Assembly (NCBI RefSeq): GCF_948329825.1
Contig: NZ_CAOJCM010000008.1
Span: forward strand, 62,001-126,000
Direction of reading: 5' to 3'
Length of the DNA stretch: 64,000 nucleotides
Origin: Paenibacillus sp. JJ-100
GTDB lineage: Bacteria; Bacillota; Bacilli; Paenibacillales; Paenibacillaceae
Positions 33,354 through 42,158 of this stretch are shown here, piece after piece; the first letter of the stretch is position 1; each line of letters opens with the position of its first letter. The position numbers were made by a program, and so were the translations under genes. The notes beneath the pieces are model-generated. The model did not search any database. It saw nothing but the letters and a program-made list of their open reading frames with translations, and was not told the origin of the DNA.

Positions 33354-34451
33354 TTACTTGTCTGAAAGTAGATTGCTGAATGGTGCGCTACCTTTAGGTA
33401 AAATATCCTTGTACGCGAATTTGAATTCAGGGAAGCCTTCAGCATACGATGTGTACTCATACAACTGGAAGAACACCACTACACCTGAAGGGGTCACATA
33501 GTAATCCTGATCTTTGTTCAGACCTTTGTAACCGTTCAAATATCCTGAGTTCGATTTCAGTCGCTCTCTTACCTTTTTGCCGATCGTCTCCCGCATGGAT
33601 TTACTGTTTTGCAGCACATCATCGAGTGTTAACTCTTTGCCTGTGTTGAGGTCAAACGTGTGGCCTGTACGATACGTCATGCCGTGCGCCCCCGCATAGT
33701 TCTCGTAACGTTGAGTAATGAGTCCAAGAACACCTTGTTCATTGTAAGTCACTACATAGGAGGTCTCGAATCCATAAGGAACGCTTGCTGTAGCGCCACC
33801 GAATTCAGCCGTTTGTTTTTTGAAGGCTGCGAAAGCGGTATCCACTTCTTCTTTGAGCACTTTGTTAATTGCTGCTTCCGCTTCTTTATTGGCGAGTCCG
33901 CTCACTTGCGGGTATTGAATATTCACTTCAGCATGTTTAACAGTAACGTTGTTTTTAGTTGATTTCACCTGTAACTTATTTTGCTTCACCTTACTCAGGG
34001 TCAATGTTTTCGTCTTGGCCTCCCAATCGCCCTGTACACCCAAATAATCTCTCATCGCAGAGAATGGAATGTATAGACGGCCTTGAATCAGTTTGGCCTC
34101 CACCTGAGGATAATAACCGTTAATATAAACGCTCGTCTGGCCATCTATCACAGTAACCGTCATAGCATTGTTAGCGGCTTTTACCGTATATGACTTCGTT
34201 TTTGCATCATATTGCAGTGTACCGCCTGCGACATCTTTTACCGCTGTGAGGGATACCCAAGTTGATCCACCATGGAGTAACCCTTTTTGAGTTAATGTTT
34301 TGCCACCAGATTTTAACGTCACCTCGATTGGTGCCATTACCTTAGAAGATACCGCTGCAGCTTGAGCAGACTGATCTACCCATGCTGTGCTGCCCCCTAT
34401 AATCACTCCTGTTGCTAACAATGCACTTGTCCACTTTTTCCATGATTTCAT
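33354..34451 (-). CDS. Secreted protein: copper amine oxidase N-terminal-type domain plus DUF3298
   Basis: The 365-residue precursor starts with a Sec signal peptide (MKSWKKWTSALLATGVIIGG, cleavage near AQAAA). Residues about 35-145 form a copper amine oxidase N-terminal-like beta domain, a wall-linked module common in Paenibacillus that need not bind copper. Residues about 185-355 match the DUF3298/RsiV-like region (YENYAGAHGMTYRTGHTFDLNTGKEL and FFQLYEYTSYAEGFPEF). AGGAG is 8 bases before the ATG at 34451. The biological role is unknown; lysozyme or ligand sensing is known for some DUF3298 proteins but cannot be claimed here. Confidence 0.85.
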   Translation of the reverse strand: MKSWKKWTSALLATGVIIGGSTAWVDQSAQAAAVSSKVMAPIEVTLKSGGKTLTQKGLLHGGSTWVSLTAVKDVAGGTLQYDAKTKSYTVKAANNAMTVTVIDGQTSVYINGYYPQVEAKLIQGRLYIPFSAMRDYLGVQGDWEAKTKTLTLSKVKQNKLQVKSTKNNVTVKHAEVNIQYPQVSGLANKEAEAAINKVLKEEVDTAFAAFKKQTAEFGGATASVPYGFETSYVVTYNEQGVLGLITQRYENYAGAHGMTYRTGHTFDLNTGKELTLDDVLQNSKSMRETIGKKVRERLKSNSGYLNGYKGLNKDQDYYVTPSGVVVFFQLYEYTSYAEGFPEFKFAYKDILPKGSAPFSNLLSDK

Positions 34452-34731
34452 GTATATAACTCCTCTCCAAATTGCCATTAGGTCATTACATCAGTAGGCA
34501 GTAGGCAGAATGGATGTTAAAGACCTTTTGCTCTCTTATTATAATTAACCTATAACCGGAAAGGTTTACAGCCCCAGTTACAATGTTGATGAAACTCGCG
34601 TCATAGAATGATAAGAAGATGAACGCTTTGTCACGAACAATGATACAAAAACGACATGTTTTGACTCCTTTATTCTACAAGTATTAAATACTACGTATCC
34701 CTGTGCTTCCTCAAAGACGGTGTATAAAACA
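34452..34731. other. Spacer between the two secreted-protein genes
   Basis: With the following terminator this is about 385 bases without a gene. It should hold the promoter of the gene starting at 34451, but no element is clear enough to mark. Confidence 0.5.
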
Positions 34732-34762
34732 AAAAAAGTACTATCGAACGGACAGCACTTTT
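34732..34762 (-). terminator. Probable terminator of the SIMPL-domain gene
   Basis: AAAGTGCTGTC and an imperfect partner ending in ACTTT pair with two mismatches; a run of T follows on the minus strand. Confidence 0.5.
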
Positions 34763-34835
34763 GTCATTTATCATTCTTTTTTCTTTTTAATTCTTTTTGT
34801 TTAATTTTAAAATGTAATGTAGTGTAGTGTGTTAC

Positions 34836-35594
34836 TTATTTCATCTCATACGTGATATTGAGAACAGTGCTCACTTTGACCTGTCCTGCTTCAATCTGTG
34901 TGCTTGCTTTGGAATCACTCATAACTTGAGCTTTAGCTGTCTGCTCTGACGCGTAAAATACAGGTACATTCGCATCTGGTTGGCTTACCGAAAGGACAGT
35001 GCCCAACTCACGTTTCACCGCTTTGGCAATCGCTCCTGCTTTTACATCGGCATTAGCTACTGCTTTGGCAATCACTTCGGATTCATATTTCTCCGGATTC
35101 TCTACCGTAAAGCGTACATTTTCAATCGTGTTGGCACCCTCCTGTGATGCCGCGTCCAGCAAATCACCAATCTTGTCCATATCTCGGTAGGTAACCGTCA
35201 ATGTATGATGTGCTGTGTATCCTTTGACTTTTTGTCCATCTTTCTCGCTGTAAGTATAGTTCGGCTGAACATAGAATTGACTAGTTTGAATATCATCTGC
35301 ACTGATCTTCCACGTGTTCTTCAGCAGATTTGTGACTTTTTGAATTTTGGCCGCATTTGCCTTTTGAGCTGAAGCTGCAGTCTCTGCTTTACTGTTCACA
35401 CCAATGGAGAGATAAGCGATATCCGGCTTAACCTGAATCTCACCCTTACCTACAACGTTAATCACATTCTGCTGTACCCCTTGAACTTCCGCAGCGTACG
35501 CATAGTTCCCTGGTGCAACCCAGGCCGATCCTCCAGCTAGCAAAGAGCTTGCCACCAGTACTGCACCGAAAGGCTTTAACCATTGTTTACCCAT
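34836..35594 (-). CDS. Secreted SIMPL-domain (DUF541) protein
   Basis: The 252-residue precursor has a signal peptide (MGKQWLKPFGAVLVASSLLAGGSAW, then AYAAE). The mature protein matches the SIMPL/DUF541 family: INVVGKGEIQVKPDIAYLSIGV at the start, GYTAHHTLTVTYRDMDKIGDLLDAASQEGAN in the middle, and the C-terminal VSTVLNITYEMK. The ATG at 35594 is chosen since AGGAGG lies 9 bases before it; an earlier in-frame ATG would place that site inside the gene. Family members are cell-envelope proteins, one linked to oxidative stress in Gram-negatives; the role here is open. Confidence 0.85.
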   Translation of the reverse strand: MGKQWLKPFGAVLVASSLLAGGSAWVAPGNYAYAAEVQGVQQNVINVVGKGEIQVKPDIAYLSIGVNSKAETAASAQKANAAKIQKVTNLLKNTWKISADDIQTSQFYVQPNYTYSEKDGQKVKGYTAHHTLTVTYRDMDKIGDLLDAASQEGANTIENVRFTVENPEKYESEVIAKAVANADVKAGAIAKAVKRELGTVLSVSQPDANVPVFYASEQTAKAQVMSDSKASTQIEAGQVKVSTVLNITYEMK

Positions 35595-35745
35595 TACGTC
35601 CAACCTCCTCATATGTTAGGTTCTCAAACTTGAAGCGATTTGATACTTTAACAGACGGGACAAATTCCATAATGTTGCACCTGTGCTACAGATTATAATT
35701 GCGCTTACAAAAATTTTTATATATAAGTTTACCTGAGCAAAACAC

Positions 35746-35771
35746 AAAAAAGCCCCTTTCAGGGCTTTTCT
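35746..35771 (-). terminator. Terminator after the HPr/Crh gene
   Basis: AAAAGCCC and GGGGCTTTT pair around TGAAA, with TTTTTT on the minus strand. Confidence 0.85.
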
Positions 35772-35799
35772 GCATTCATTCATTTGAACTTATTCAAGC

Positions 35800-36069
35800 T
35801 TATTGGTTCTCTAACTCTTCTTTGCTTACCAGACTAACTAAAGCGTTTACAGCCTGATCCGCATCCGCGCCTTCTGCACTGATATGAATTTCAGTACCTG
35901 TGCTAATTGCAAGGCTCATGATTCCCATGATACTTTTTGCGTTTACTTTTTTATCGTCCTTCTCTACAAATACTTCAGATGAGTATTTATTCGCTTCTTG
36001 AACGAAAAGTGCTGCAGGTCTTGCATGGAGACCCGTTTTTAAACGGACAACTACCGGGTGCTTTGTCAT
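35800..36069 (-). CDS. HPr-family phosphocarrier in the Crh position
   Basis: The 89-residue protein has both HPr regulatory sites: His15 in TGLHARPAALF and Ser46 in NAKSIMGIMSL. Its place next to whiA, yvcK and rapZ is that of Crh in Bacillus subtilis, and overall wording (KTGL.ARPAALFVQEAN, KKVNAKSIMG.MSLA.STGTE) is very Crh-like, but Crh has Gln at position 15. With His15 it could accept phosphate from Enzyme I, and with Ser46 it could be a substrate of HPr kinase and a CcpA co-factor. Whether the genome also has a separate ptsH is not visible. Confidence 0.9.
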   Translation of the reverse strand: MTKHPVVVRLKTGLHARPAALFVQEANKYSSEVFVEKDDKKVNAKSIMGIMSLAISTGTEIHISAEGADADQAVNALVSLVSKEELENQ

Positions 36070-36220
36070 AGAAACTTACCCCCTATTATGAAATCTAGAC
36101 ATTAAATACACAATTATATTTATATAACATTATACCATTAACCCGTGCAGGACACTAGCAGAAAAAACGAAGCATACTTCCTTAGGTGAAGCAGCTGTCT
36201 ATTTCCCCTTAATGTGCCCT

Positions 36221-37159
36221 TTAGCTGTAACGTTCTGCACGAACTTTCTCAGCCAATTCATCAATTTTCCGAAGACGATGGTTCACACCTGATTTACTTA
36301 CTGTACCCTTCAGCAATTCGCCAACTTCCTTCAGATTGATGTCTGGATGGGCGAGCCGCACCTCAGCGACCTCACGCAACTTATCCGGAAGCGATTCCAA
36401 GCCGACTTCCTTTTGTAACAAACGGATATTGTCAATTTGTCTGACTGCTGCTCCAATTGTTTTGTTCAGATTAGCTGTCTCACAATTCACGATCCGATTC
36501 ACGGAGTTGCGCATATCCCTCATAATTCGTACATCTTCAAACTTGAACAGGGCTTGGTGAGCACCAATAATGCTAAGTAGCTCAATGATTTTCTCACCTT
36601 CCTTAATGTATAGGATGAATCCTTTTTTCCTTTCTATACATCGTGCGTTAAGATGAAACTCATTAGCTAGATCTACGAGCGCCTGACAATGCTCCTCATA
36701 CATTGAAGCAATCTCCAGATGATACGAGGAACCTTCCGGGTTATTCACTGATCCGCCTGCTAGAAATGCACCGCGTAGGTACGCTCGCTTGCAGCAGTTC
36801 TTCTTCAGCAGTTCTGCATTAATGCCCGGCGTAAACAAAAAACCTTCGGAGACGATGCTCAGACTCTTTAGAATCTCTTGAACCATAGACGGAACGCGAA
36901 CAATATATACATTGTTCTTTTTCAGCCGCATCTTTTTGCGAACCAACAATTCCGTATGCACTTGAAAATGCTTCTTCAGCAGGGAGTATGCCCTCCTTGC
37001 AATTGCAGCATTCTCTGTCGAAATATCCAATATGACTTTTTTATTCGATAACTGCACCGCACCAAGCATACGGATAAGGGCTGAAAGTTCCGCCTGTTCG
37101 CAGCACGTTTCGCTCTCAATCATCGTTAATTCTTTTTTGGTCTGTGCTGCAAATGACAT
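36221..37159 (-). CDS. whiA: WhiA-family DNA-binding protein
   Basis: The 312-residue protein combines a LAGLIDADG-like N-terminal fold (the KRAYLRGAFLAGGSVNNPEGSYH-type segment) with a C-terminal helix-turn-helix (DINLKEVGELLKGTVSKSGVNHRLRKI). In Bacillus, WhiA affects cell division and chromosome segregation; in Streptomyces it controls sporulation. Its start codon lies 6 bases after the yvcK stop, so it is in one operon with rapZ and yvcK. Confidence 0.95.
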   Translation of the reverse strand: MSFAAQTKKELTMIESETCCEQAELSALIRMLGAVQLSNKKVILDISTENAAIARRAYSLLKKHFQVHTELLVRKKMRLKKNNVYIVRVPSMVQEILKSLSIVSEGFLFTPGINAELLKKNCCKRAYLRGAFLAGGSVNNPEGSSYHLEIASMYEEHCQALVDLANEFHLNARCIERKKGFILYIKEGEKIIELLSIIGAHQALFKFEDVRIMRDMRNSVNRIVNCETANLNKTIGAAVRQIDNIRLLQKEVGLESLPDKLREVAEVRLAHPDINLKEVGELLKGTVSKSGVNHRLRKIDELAEKVRAERYS

Positions 37160-37165
37160 GGGACT

Positions 37166-38152
37166 TCACCTCTTCCGTAACATCCAATTTTGAACCAGCT
37201 GGTAAATATGATGACTGAGCTTGTCGGCATCATGGCGCAGATAAGTTTTGAACAAAACCAACGTATCTGCAACAACCTGATAACCTGAACTTTTAAGCAC
37301 ATTCATATCAAGTACAACTGGTTTTGCACCTTTTTCTGCATATTTATTTTGCACTTGTAGCGGTATATCACCATTGTTCACGATCACGTAATCAAAGAGC
37401 TGGTGACCAATATGCTCCTGTACCGCTTTAAGGTGATCGCTCACCGTATAGTCATCAGTTTCCCCTGGTTGTGTCATGACGTTACAGATAAACATCTTGA
37501 CTGCATCTGCTTCGACGACAGCTTCTGCCAGTTTGGGCACTAGCAGATTGGGAAGGATGCTTGTATACAGGCTACCTGGACCAATTAGAATTGCGTCGGC
37601 CTGACGTATGGCTTCCACAGCTTCTGGCAACGGCTCCACGTGGTCCGGTTCAAGGAAAACACGCTTAATACGTCCACCTGCCTCTGGAATTTTGGATTCA
37701 CCGGTAATAACCGATCCATCCTCCATCTCAGCATGCAGCACAACAGCCTGACCGGCTGCTGGAAGCACTTTACCTCTAACGGCAAACACGCGGCTAAGTT
37801 CCCGCACAGCGGTAACAAAGTCGCCTGATATATCGGTCATTGCAGCCAATATCAAATTACCCAGACTGTGGCCTGCAAGCCCCGCGCCTGTATTAAATCG
37901 ATATTTTAACATGTCAGAGAGTAGTGGTTCAACATCCGCTAGTGCGGTAAGCACGTTACGAATGTCGCCAGGAGGCGGCATTTGCAACTCACTGCGCAGG
38001 ATACCCGAACTTCCACCATCATCTGCAACCGTAACGATGGCTGTGATATCCATCGGCTTTTCTTTTAAACCGCGTAACATCACAGATAGTCCGGTTCCGC
38101 CTCCCATTACAACGATTCTCGGACGTTCTCTTCGTGGTCCGGCCTCTTTCAT
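37166..38152 (-). CDS. yvcK: YvcK/GlmR-type regulator of envelope and gluconeogenic metabolism
   Basis: The 328-residue protein is a CofD-like UPF0052 member. IVVMGGGTGLSVMLRGLK, TVADDGGSSGILR, MPPPGDIRNVL and LIGPGSLYTSILPNL are the family signatures for binding a UDP-sugar nucleotide. In Bacillus it is needed for growth on gluconeogenic carbon and stimulates GlmS. The ATG at 38152 is 13 bases after the rapZ stop and has GAGGGTG before it; a longer start overlapping rapZ lacks a site. Confidence 0.95.
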   Translation of the reverse strand: MKEAGPRRERPRIVVMGGGTGLSVMLRGLKEKPMDITAIVTVADDGGSSGILRSELQMPPPGDIRNVLTALADVEPLLSDMLKYRFNTGAGLAGHSLGNLILAAMTDISGDFVTAVRELSRVFAVRGKVLPAAGQAVVLHAEMEDGSVITGESKIPEAGGRIKRVFLEPDHVEPLPEAVEAIRQADAILIGPGSLYTSILPNLLVPKLAEAVVEADAVKMFICNVMTQPGETDDYTVSDHLKAVQEHIGHQLFDYVIVNNGDIPLQVQNKYAEKGAKPVVLDMNVLKSSGYQVVADTLVLFKTYLRHDADKLSHHIYQLVQNWMLRKR

Positions 38153-38165
38153 CCCTTCACCCTCT

Positions 38166-39065
38166 TCAATGACGGTCCCGGTCAGCATCACGATGGCTTA
38201 CGGTAACAGCTTCAGTCTCGCTGCTCCCGAGCATCTTGCCCAAATATTCCGATATTGCTACCGAACGATGCTTGCCTCCAGTACAACCGATTCCAATAAT
38301 AACCTGGCTTTTGCCTTCCTTCCGATATTGCGGAATCAGAAAATGCAGCATATCCAGTAGCTTGGTCAGAAACGACTGTGTTTCAGGCCATTTCATCACA
38401 TATTCATACACTTCACTATTTTGCCCTGTGTTCGGGCGTAAATGGTCAATATAATGCGGGTTTGGTAAGAACCGCACATCAAATACAAGATCTGCATCAA
38501 TCGGAATGCCATATTTGAAACCGAAGGATGTTATATTCACCGACAACGTGCGACTCTCCAAGTGAGAGAAACGCGAGATAATGCGCTCCTTCAGTTGCGC
38601 CGGCTTCATCGTACTGGTATTCAGCACCTGTGTTGCTGAATTTTTGAGTTCTTCTAACATTTTGCGCTCCAGCTTAATGCCATCAAGAGGCATGCCTTCC
38701 GGAGCCAGCGGATGTCTACGTCTGCTCTCCTTATAACGCTGAACTAGTACGGAATCCGTTGCATCCAGGAATAAAATTTCGCAATGAATGGTAAAATGAT
38801 CTTTAATATAGTTCAAAGACTCAGACAATGCCGTGAAAAATTCACGTCCTCGCAGATCGATGACAAGCGCTACCTTACCAATCTTACCATTCGACTGTTC
38901 GATCAACTCTGCGAATTTGGGAATCAGAACAGGCGGTAAATTATCTACACAGAAAAAACCCAGATCCTCCAGGCTCTGCACAGCTATCGTTTTACCCGCT
39001 CCGGACATACCTGTAATGATAATGAGCGTGGCGCCTGTGCCTGGTAAGCCTTCACCTTCAAGCAT
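38166..39065 (-). CDS. rapZ: RNase adapter protein RapZ-like nucleotide-binding protein
   Basis: The 299-residue protein (YvcJ in Bacillus) has a Walker A motif GMSGAGKT at residues 19-26, the family segment DVRFLPNPHYIDHLRP, and the C-terminal GCTGGKHRSVAISEYL. It binds ATP/GTP; in Escherichia coli RapZ guides RNase E to a small RNA that controls glmS, and in Bacillus the protein is linked to competence. AGGAGGGG precedes the ATG at 39065. It is the first of the rapZ-yvcK-whiA-HPr operon. Confidence 0.95.
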   Translation of the reverse strand: MLEGEGLPGTGATLIIITGMSGAGKTIAVQSLEDLGFFCVDNLPPVLIPKFAELIEQSNGKIGKVALVIDLRGREFFTALSESLNYIKDHFTIHCEILFLDATDSVLVQRYKESRRRHPLAPEGMPLDGIKLERKMLEELKNSATQVLNTSTMKPAQLKERIISRFSHLESRTLSVNITSFGFKYGIPIDADLVFDVRFLPNPHYIDHLRPNTGQNSEVYEYVMKWPETQSFLTKLLDMLHFLIPQYRKEGKSQVIIGIGCTGGKHRSVAISEYLGKMLGSSETEAVTVSHRDADRDRH

Positions 39066-39119
39066 AAATGTCCCCTCCTTATCATTTTGTTGTCGTCGGA
39101 ATATCTTGTTATGAGGTTA

Positions 39120-40070
39120 TTACGAACGCAAGAGGAGACCTGCTGCACCTACAATACCTGCATTATTACCCAGCGTAGCTTCCAAGATCTGAACACCCTG
39201 TTGCAATGGTTCCGGAGTTAATTGAGCGAACACGGTACGGATCTCATCAAACAGGAAATCACCTGCTTTGGATACACCTCCGCCAACAATGAACACTTCC
39301 GGATTTAGCACAGCAGCTACGGTTGCCATGGACTTACCTAAATAATAAGCTGCACGGTTTACAATACGCAGTGCCACTTCATCCCCTGCTTTAGCAGCGT
39401 CGAATACTTCTTTGGCCGCAATCTTGTCTACCAGAGCAAGCGACGTATGATCACCACGCTCTACAGCATCTTTTGCCATGCGAATGATACCTGTAGCAGA
39501 TGATACCGTCTCAACACATCCCATTTTACCACAGCCGCACTTAATTGCTTCCAGATCTGGCACAACACAGATGTGGCCCAGTTCTCCTGCCATACCCGAG
39601 AAGCCTTGATAGATTTTACCATTCAGGATGAGACCGCCACCAACACCTGTACCAAGTGTAAAGCATACACAGTTGTCTACACCCTTCCCGGCTCCAGCCC
39701 AAGCTTCACCGAGAGCAGCAACGTTCGCATCATTATCTATTTTGACTGGCTTGCCCAAACGTTCTTCCAGAACCGAACGAATGGCTACATTCCGAAATCC
39801 AATGTTAGGAGCATGAACAATAATACCTTCGCGTACATTTGTGAAACCGGCAACCCCTGCACCAACACCTTCAAGCTGTTCCCAGCTGTATGGTGATTCT
39901 GCAACGATATGACGGACATACTTCTCGATGTTGGCGATAACGGTGTCAACGCCCTGATCTACTTCAGTCGGTCCTTCATACGTATGCATAAGCTGACCTT
40001 GATCATCACATATACCGACTTTAATTGCTGTTCCGCCGAGATCGACCCCAACGTAGATTTTCTCAGACAT
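39120..40070 (-). CDS. glcK: ROK-family glucokinase
   Basis: The 316-residue kinase phosphorylates glucose to glucose-6-phosphate. VGVDLGGTAIKVG is the ATP site, IDNDANVAALGEAWAGAG the sugar site with catalytic Asp, and GHICVV plus CGCGKMGCVE the ROK zinc motif. The ATG at 40070 is favoured; AAAGGTGG lies before it, and a GTG four codons earlier is an alternative. It is upstream of rapZ with a gap of about 55 bases, so a shared transcript is possible. Confidence 0.93.
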   Translation of the reverse strand: MSEKIYVGVDLGGTAIKVGICDDQGQLMHTYEGPTEVDQGVDTVIANIEKYVRHIVAESPYSWEQLEGVGAGVAGFTNVREGIIVHAPNIGFRNVAIRSVLEERLGKPVKIDNDANVAALGEAWAGAGKGVDNCVCFTLGTGVGGGLILNGKIYQGFSGMAGELGHICVVPDLEAIKCGCGKMGCVETVSSATGIIRMAKDAVERGDHTSLALVDKIAAKEVFDAAKAGDEVALRIVNRAAYYLGKSMATVAAVLNPEVFIVGGGVSKAGDFLFDEIRTVFAQLTPEPLQQGVQILEATLGNNAGIVGAAGLLLRS

Positions 40071-40447
40071 GCTGCAAGCCACCTTTATTTATCTAAAATA
40101 GTTTAGTCCTACGTACCAACTATAATTGAAGGATACGCCGGGGTCAAGACGATAAGACCTTAGGACACGCCAAGCTCTTGCCATTTTGTGAATATTATCA
40201 CAATTATTTTTTTGAATATTTTGAATGCGTATACATTAATCTTCCACTCCATTAAAACGCGATGCTCATTCCTTCCCTCATAGAAAAGGGGGGAATCTCA
40301 ACTCATCATATTTCATTTCTGCTCGTTCCATTCATTAAAAATGACAATTGTCACCTGATATTCGTGACAATGTTTACTAAACGGCCCTTGTCTTCATAGG
40401 TAAGATGGAAATATCTCATCCAAATTAGACAAAGGACGTGATGATAT
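40071..40447. other. Divergent regulatory region between glcK and the ABC exporter operon
   Basis: About 375 bases with no gene. It contains the palindrome at 40342-40353 with a third half-site, probably an operator for the response regulator encoded at the end of the exporter operon. No promoter could be fixed confidently. Confidence 0.6.
40342..40371 (+). promoter_or_regulatory. Candidate operator for the DesR-like regulator
   Basis: TGACAATTGTCA (40342-40353) is a perfect 12-base palindrome, and a third TGACAAT half-site follows at 40365-40371. It lies about 75 bases before the first gene of an operon that ends with a NarL-type regulator, so autoregulation is a reasonable guess. Confidence 0.45.
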
Positions 40448-41410
40448 ATGTGTTCAGACAAGATTGTTATTCAAATGGATCATGTTAGTAAAAAGTTTGG
40501 AAATACAACGGCAGTACGCGAGGTTTCACTTCAGATTACACAAGGTTCCGTTACCGCTATTCTCGGGCCTAACGGCGCAGGAAAGACAACAACAATTAAC
40601 ATGATTCTTGGGCTGACCAGCCCTTCCTCAGGCAAAATCCATATTCTAGGCATGCCTCCAGGTCACCAACAGGTTTTACAACGGATCGGTGTCATGATGC
40701 AAGATGTCAGTGTTATGGATCTACTCACCGTACGCGAGATCATCCGCATGGTACAGAGCTATTATGTAGCTCCCATGGAAACAGCCGCTTTAGAGAAATT
40801 AACTGGGCTGGCTCCGGTTGATCTCAACCGAAGAGCGGAGAAGTTATCCGGGGGACAGAAGCGCAGCTTGAATTTTGCACTAGCAATGGCTGGTAACCCT
40901 GACATTCTATTTTTTGACGAACCTACTGTTGGGCTTGACGCCGAATCGCGCAGAACTTTCTGGTCTCATATCCGTGCCTTTGCACAGCAAGGTAAAACCG
41001 TAGTTTTCACCACGCACTACTTGCAAGAAGCCGATACAGCCGCTGATCGAATCATTCTGTTCAATGAAGGTTCGATAGTCGCTGACGGAACACCAGAACA
41101 TATCAAAAATGGGATGACGAGGCGAACATTGTCCTTTACATACCCTCCTCCCCCAGAGGATCGGGATTTTACTTTTTCCAAAACCTCAGAGACTGATACA
41201 TCGCCCACTCCCCCTTGGATTCAAGAGTTGTCCGGCGTGGATCAAGTAACGTATCACCAGAACCGGTGTATTCTTCATACCCAAAATACCGATGCCTTGA
41301 TCCGTCAGATTATTTTGAGGCAACTCCCTGTGCAGGACATCCGCATAGAAGCTGGACAACTGGACGACGCCTATGCTTCTATGTTGAATAATGTTAGAGA
41401 GGAACAATAA
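40448..41410 (+). CDS. ABC exporter ATP-binding subunit
   Basis: The 320-residue ATPase has Walker A LGPNGAGKTTTI (near residue 38), the signature EKLSGGQKRSLNFALAM near residue 136 and Walker B ILFFDEPTVGLDAE. About 90 extra C-terminal residues follow the core. It belongs to the CcmA/drug-exporter group. The permease gene follows after 1 base. The four-gene order ATPase-permease-kinase-regulator resembles yvfRSTU and the lnr system of Bacillus, which respond to membrane-active compounds. The substrate is unknown. Confidence 0.92.
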   Translation: MCSDKIVIQMDHVSKKFGNTTAVREVSLQITQGSVTAILGPNGAGKTTTINMILGLTSPSSGKIHILGMPPGHQQVLQRIGVMMQDVSVMDLLTVREIIRMVQSYYVAPMETAALEKLTGLAPVDLNRRAEKLSGGQKRSLNFALAMAGNPDILFFDEPTVGLDAESRRTFWSHIRAFAQQGKTVVFTTHYLQEADTAADRIILFNEGSIVADGTPEHIKNGMTRRTLSFTYPPPPEDRDFTFSKTSETDTSPTPPWIQELSGVDQVTYHQNRCILHTQNTDALIRQIILRQLPVQDIRIEAGQLDDAYASMLNNVREEQ

Positions 41411-41411
41411 T

Positions 41412-42149
41412 ATGTCTATGCTATTTGCTCAATCCCGGGCTGAAATAATTCGTATGGTCCGTAACGTCTACTTTATGTTCTGGTCTTTGCTAATTCCTGT
41501 GCTGTTTTACGTTCTATATACACGTATATTTACAACCAATGCTGTAGATGCAGAGCGATGGAATGCCCACTATCTAATGTCCATGACCTGCTTCAGTGTG
41601 ATGGGATCATCCATTATGACCCTCGGTATTCGTCTCGTACAAGAAAGAGCTTATGGCTGGGTTACCTACCTTAGAGTCACTCCACTACCGAACTCCATTT
41701 ATTTTGGTGGGAAAATGATAGGTCAGACTTTCATCCATATGTGCTCGATTATCGTTATTTTTATATCCGGTTACTTGATTAACGGTGTCTCTCTCACCTT
41801 CGCCCAGTGGATCGGATCAGCACTATGGATTATCGCCGGCTCCTTACCATTTCTTGCCCTCGGTACCTGCATTGGGACATTCCGCCGGGTGGATACGGCA
41901 AATGGATTAAGCAATGTCTTGTATCTTTCCCTTGCCTTACTCGGAGGCATGTGGATGCCGCTCGACGTTATGCCAGAATGGCTTGCTGAGATCGGCCGGT
42001 GGCTTCCTTCATACAGTTTTGGCAATGGCGCATGGATCATCGTCGGCGGTGGTATGCCGCAATTACGGGATATTCTTCTTTTGGCAGGTTATCTGGTGGT
42101 ATTTATGGTACTATCCACATATATCCGCAGCACACAGAAGGAGGCGTAA
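41412..42149 (+). CDS. ABC-2-type exporter permease
   Basis: The 245-residue protein has six hydrophobic segments, beginning VYFMFWSLLIPVLFYVLYTR near residue 17 and ending ILLLAGYLVVFMVLSTYI, the ABC-2 permease pattern. The ATG at 41412 is one base after the ATPase stop, with GAGAGGAA upstream. It pairs with the preceding ATPase. Confidence 0.9.
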   Translation: MSMLFAQSRAEIIRMVRNVYFMFWSLLIPVLFYVLYTRIFTTNAVDAERWNAHYLMSMTCFSVMGSSIMTLGIRLVQERAYGWVTYLRVTPLPNSIYFGGKMIGQTFIHMCSIIVIFISGYLINGVSLTFAQWIGSALWIIAGSLPFLALGTCIGTFRRVDTANGLSNVLYLSLALLGGMWMPLDVMPEWLAEIGRWLPSYSFGNGAWIIVGGGMPQLRDILLLAGYLVVFMVLSTYIRSTQKEA

Positions 42150-42158
42150 TCTCAATCT

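Noticed and set aside
33220..33501. Plus-strand frame with hydrophobic start after clpP
   Set aside because: A GAGGAAGAGG and a GTG at about 33265 are present, but the frame runs into the 3' end of the secreted-protein gene in antisense and the hydrophobic part is short. A hydrophobic peptide cannot be excluded but is not supported.
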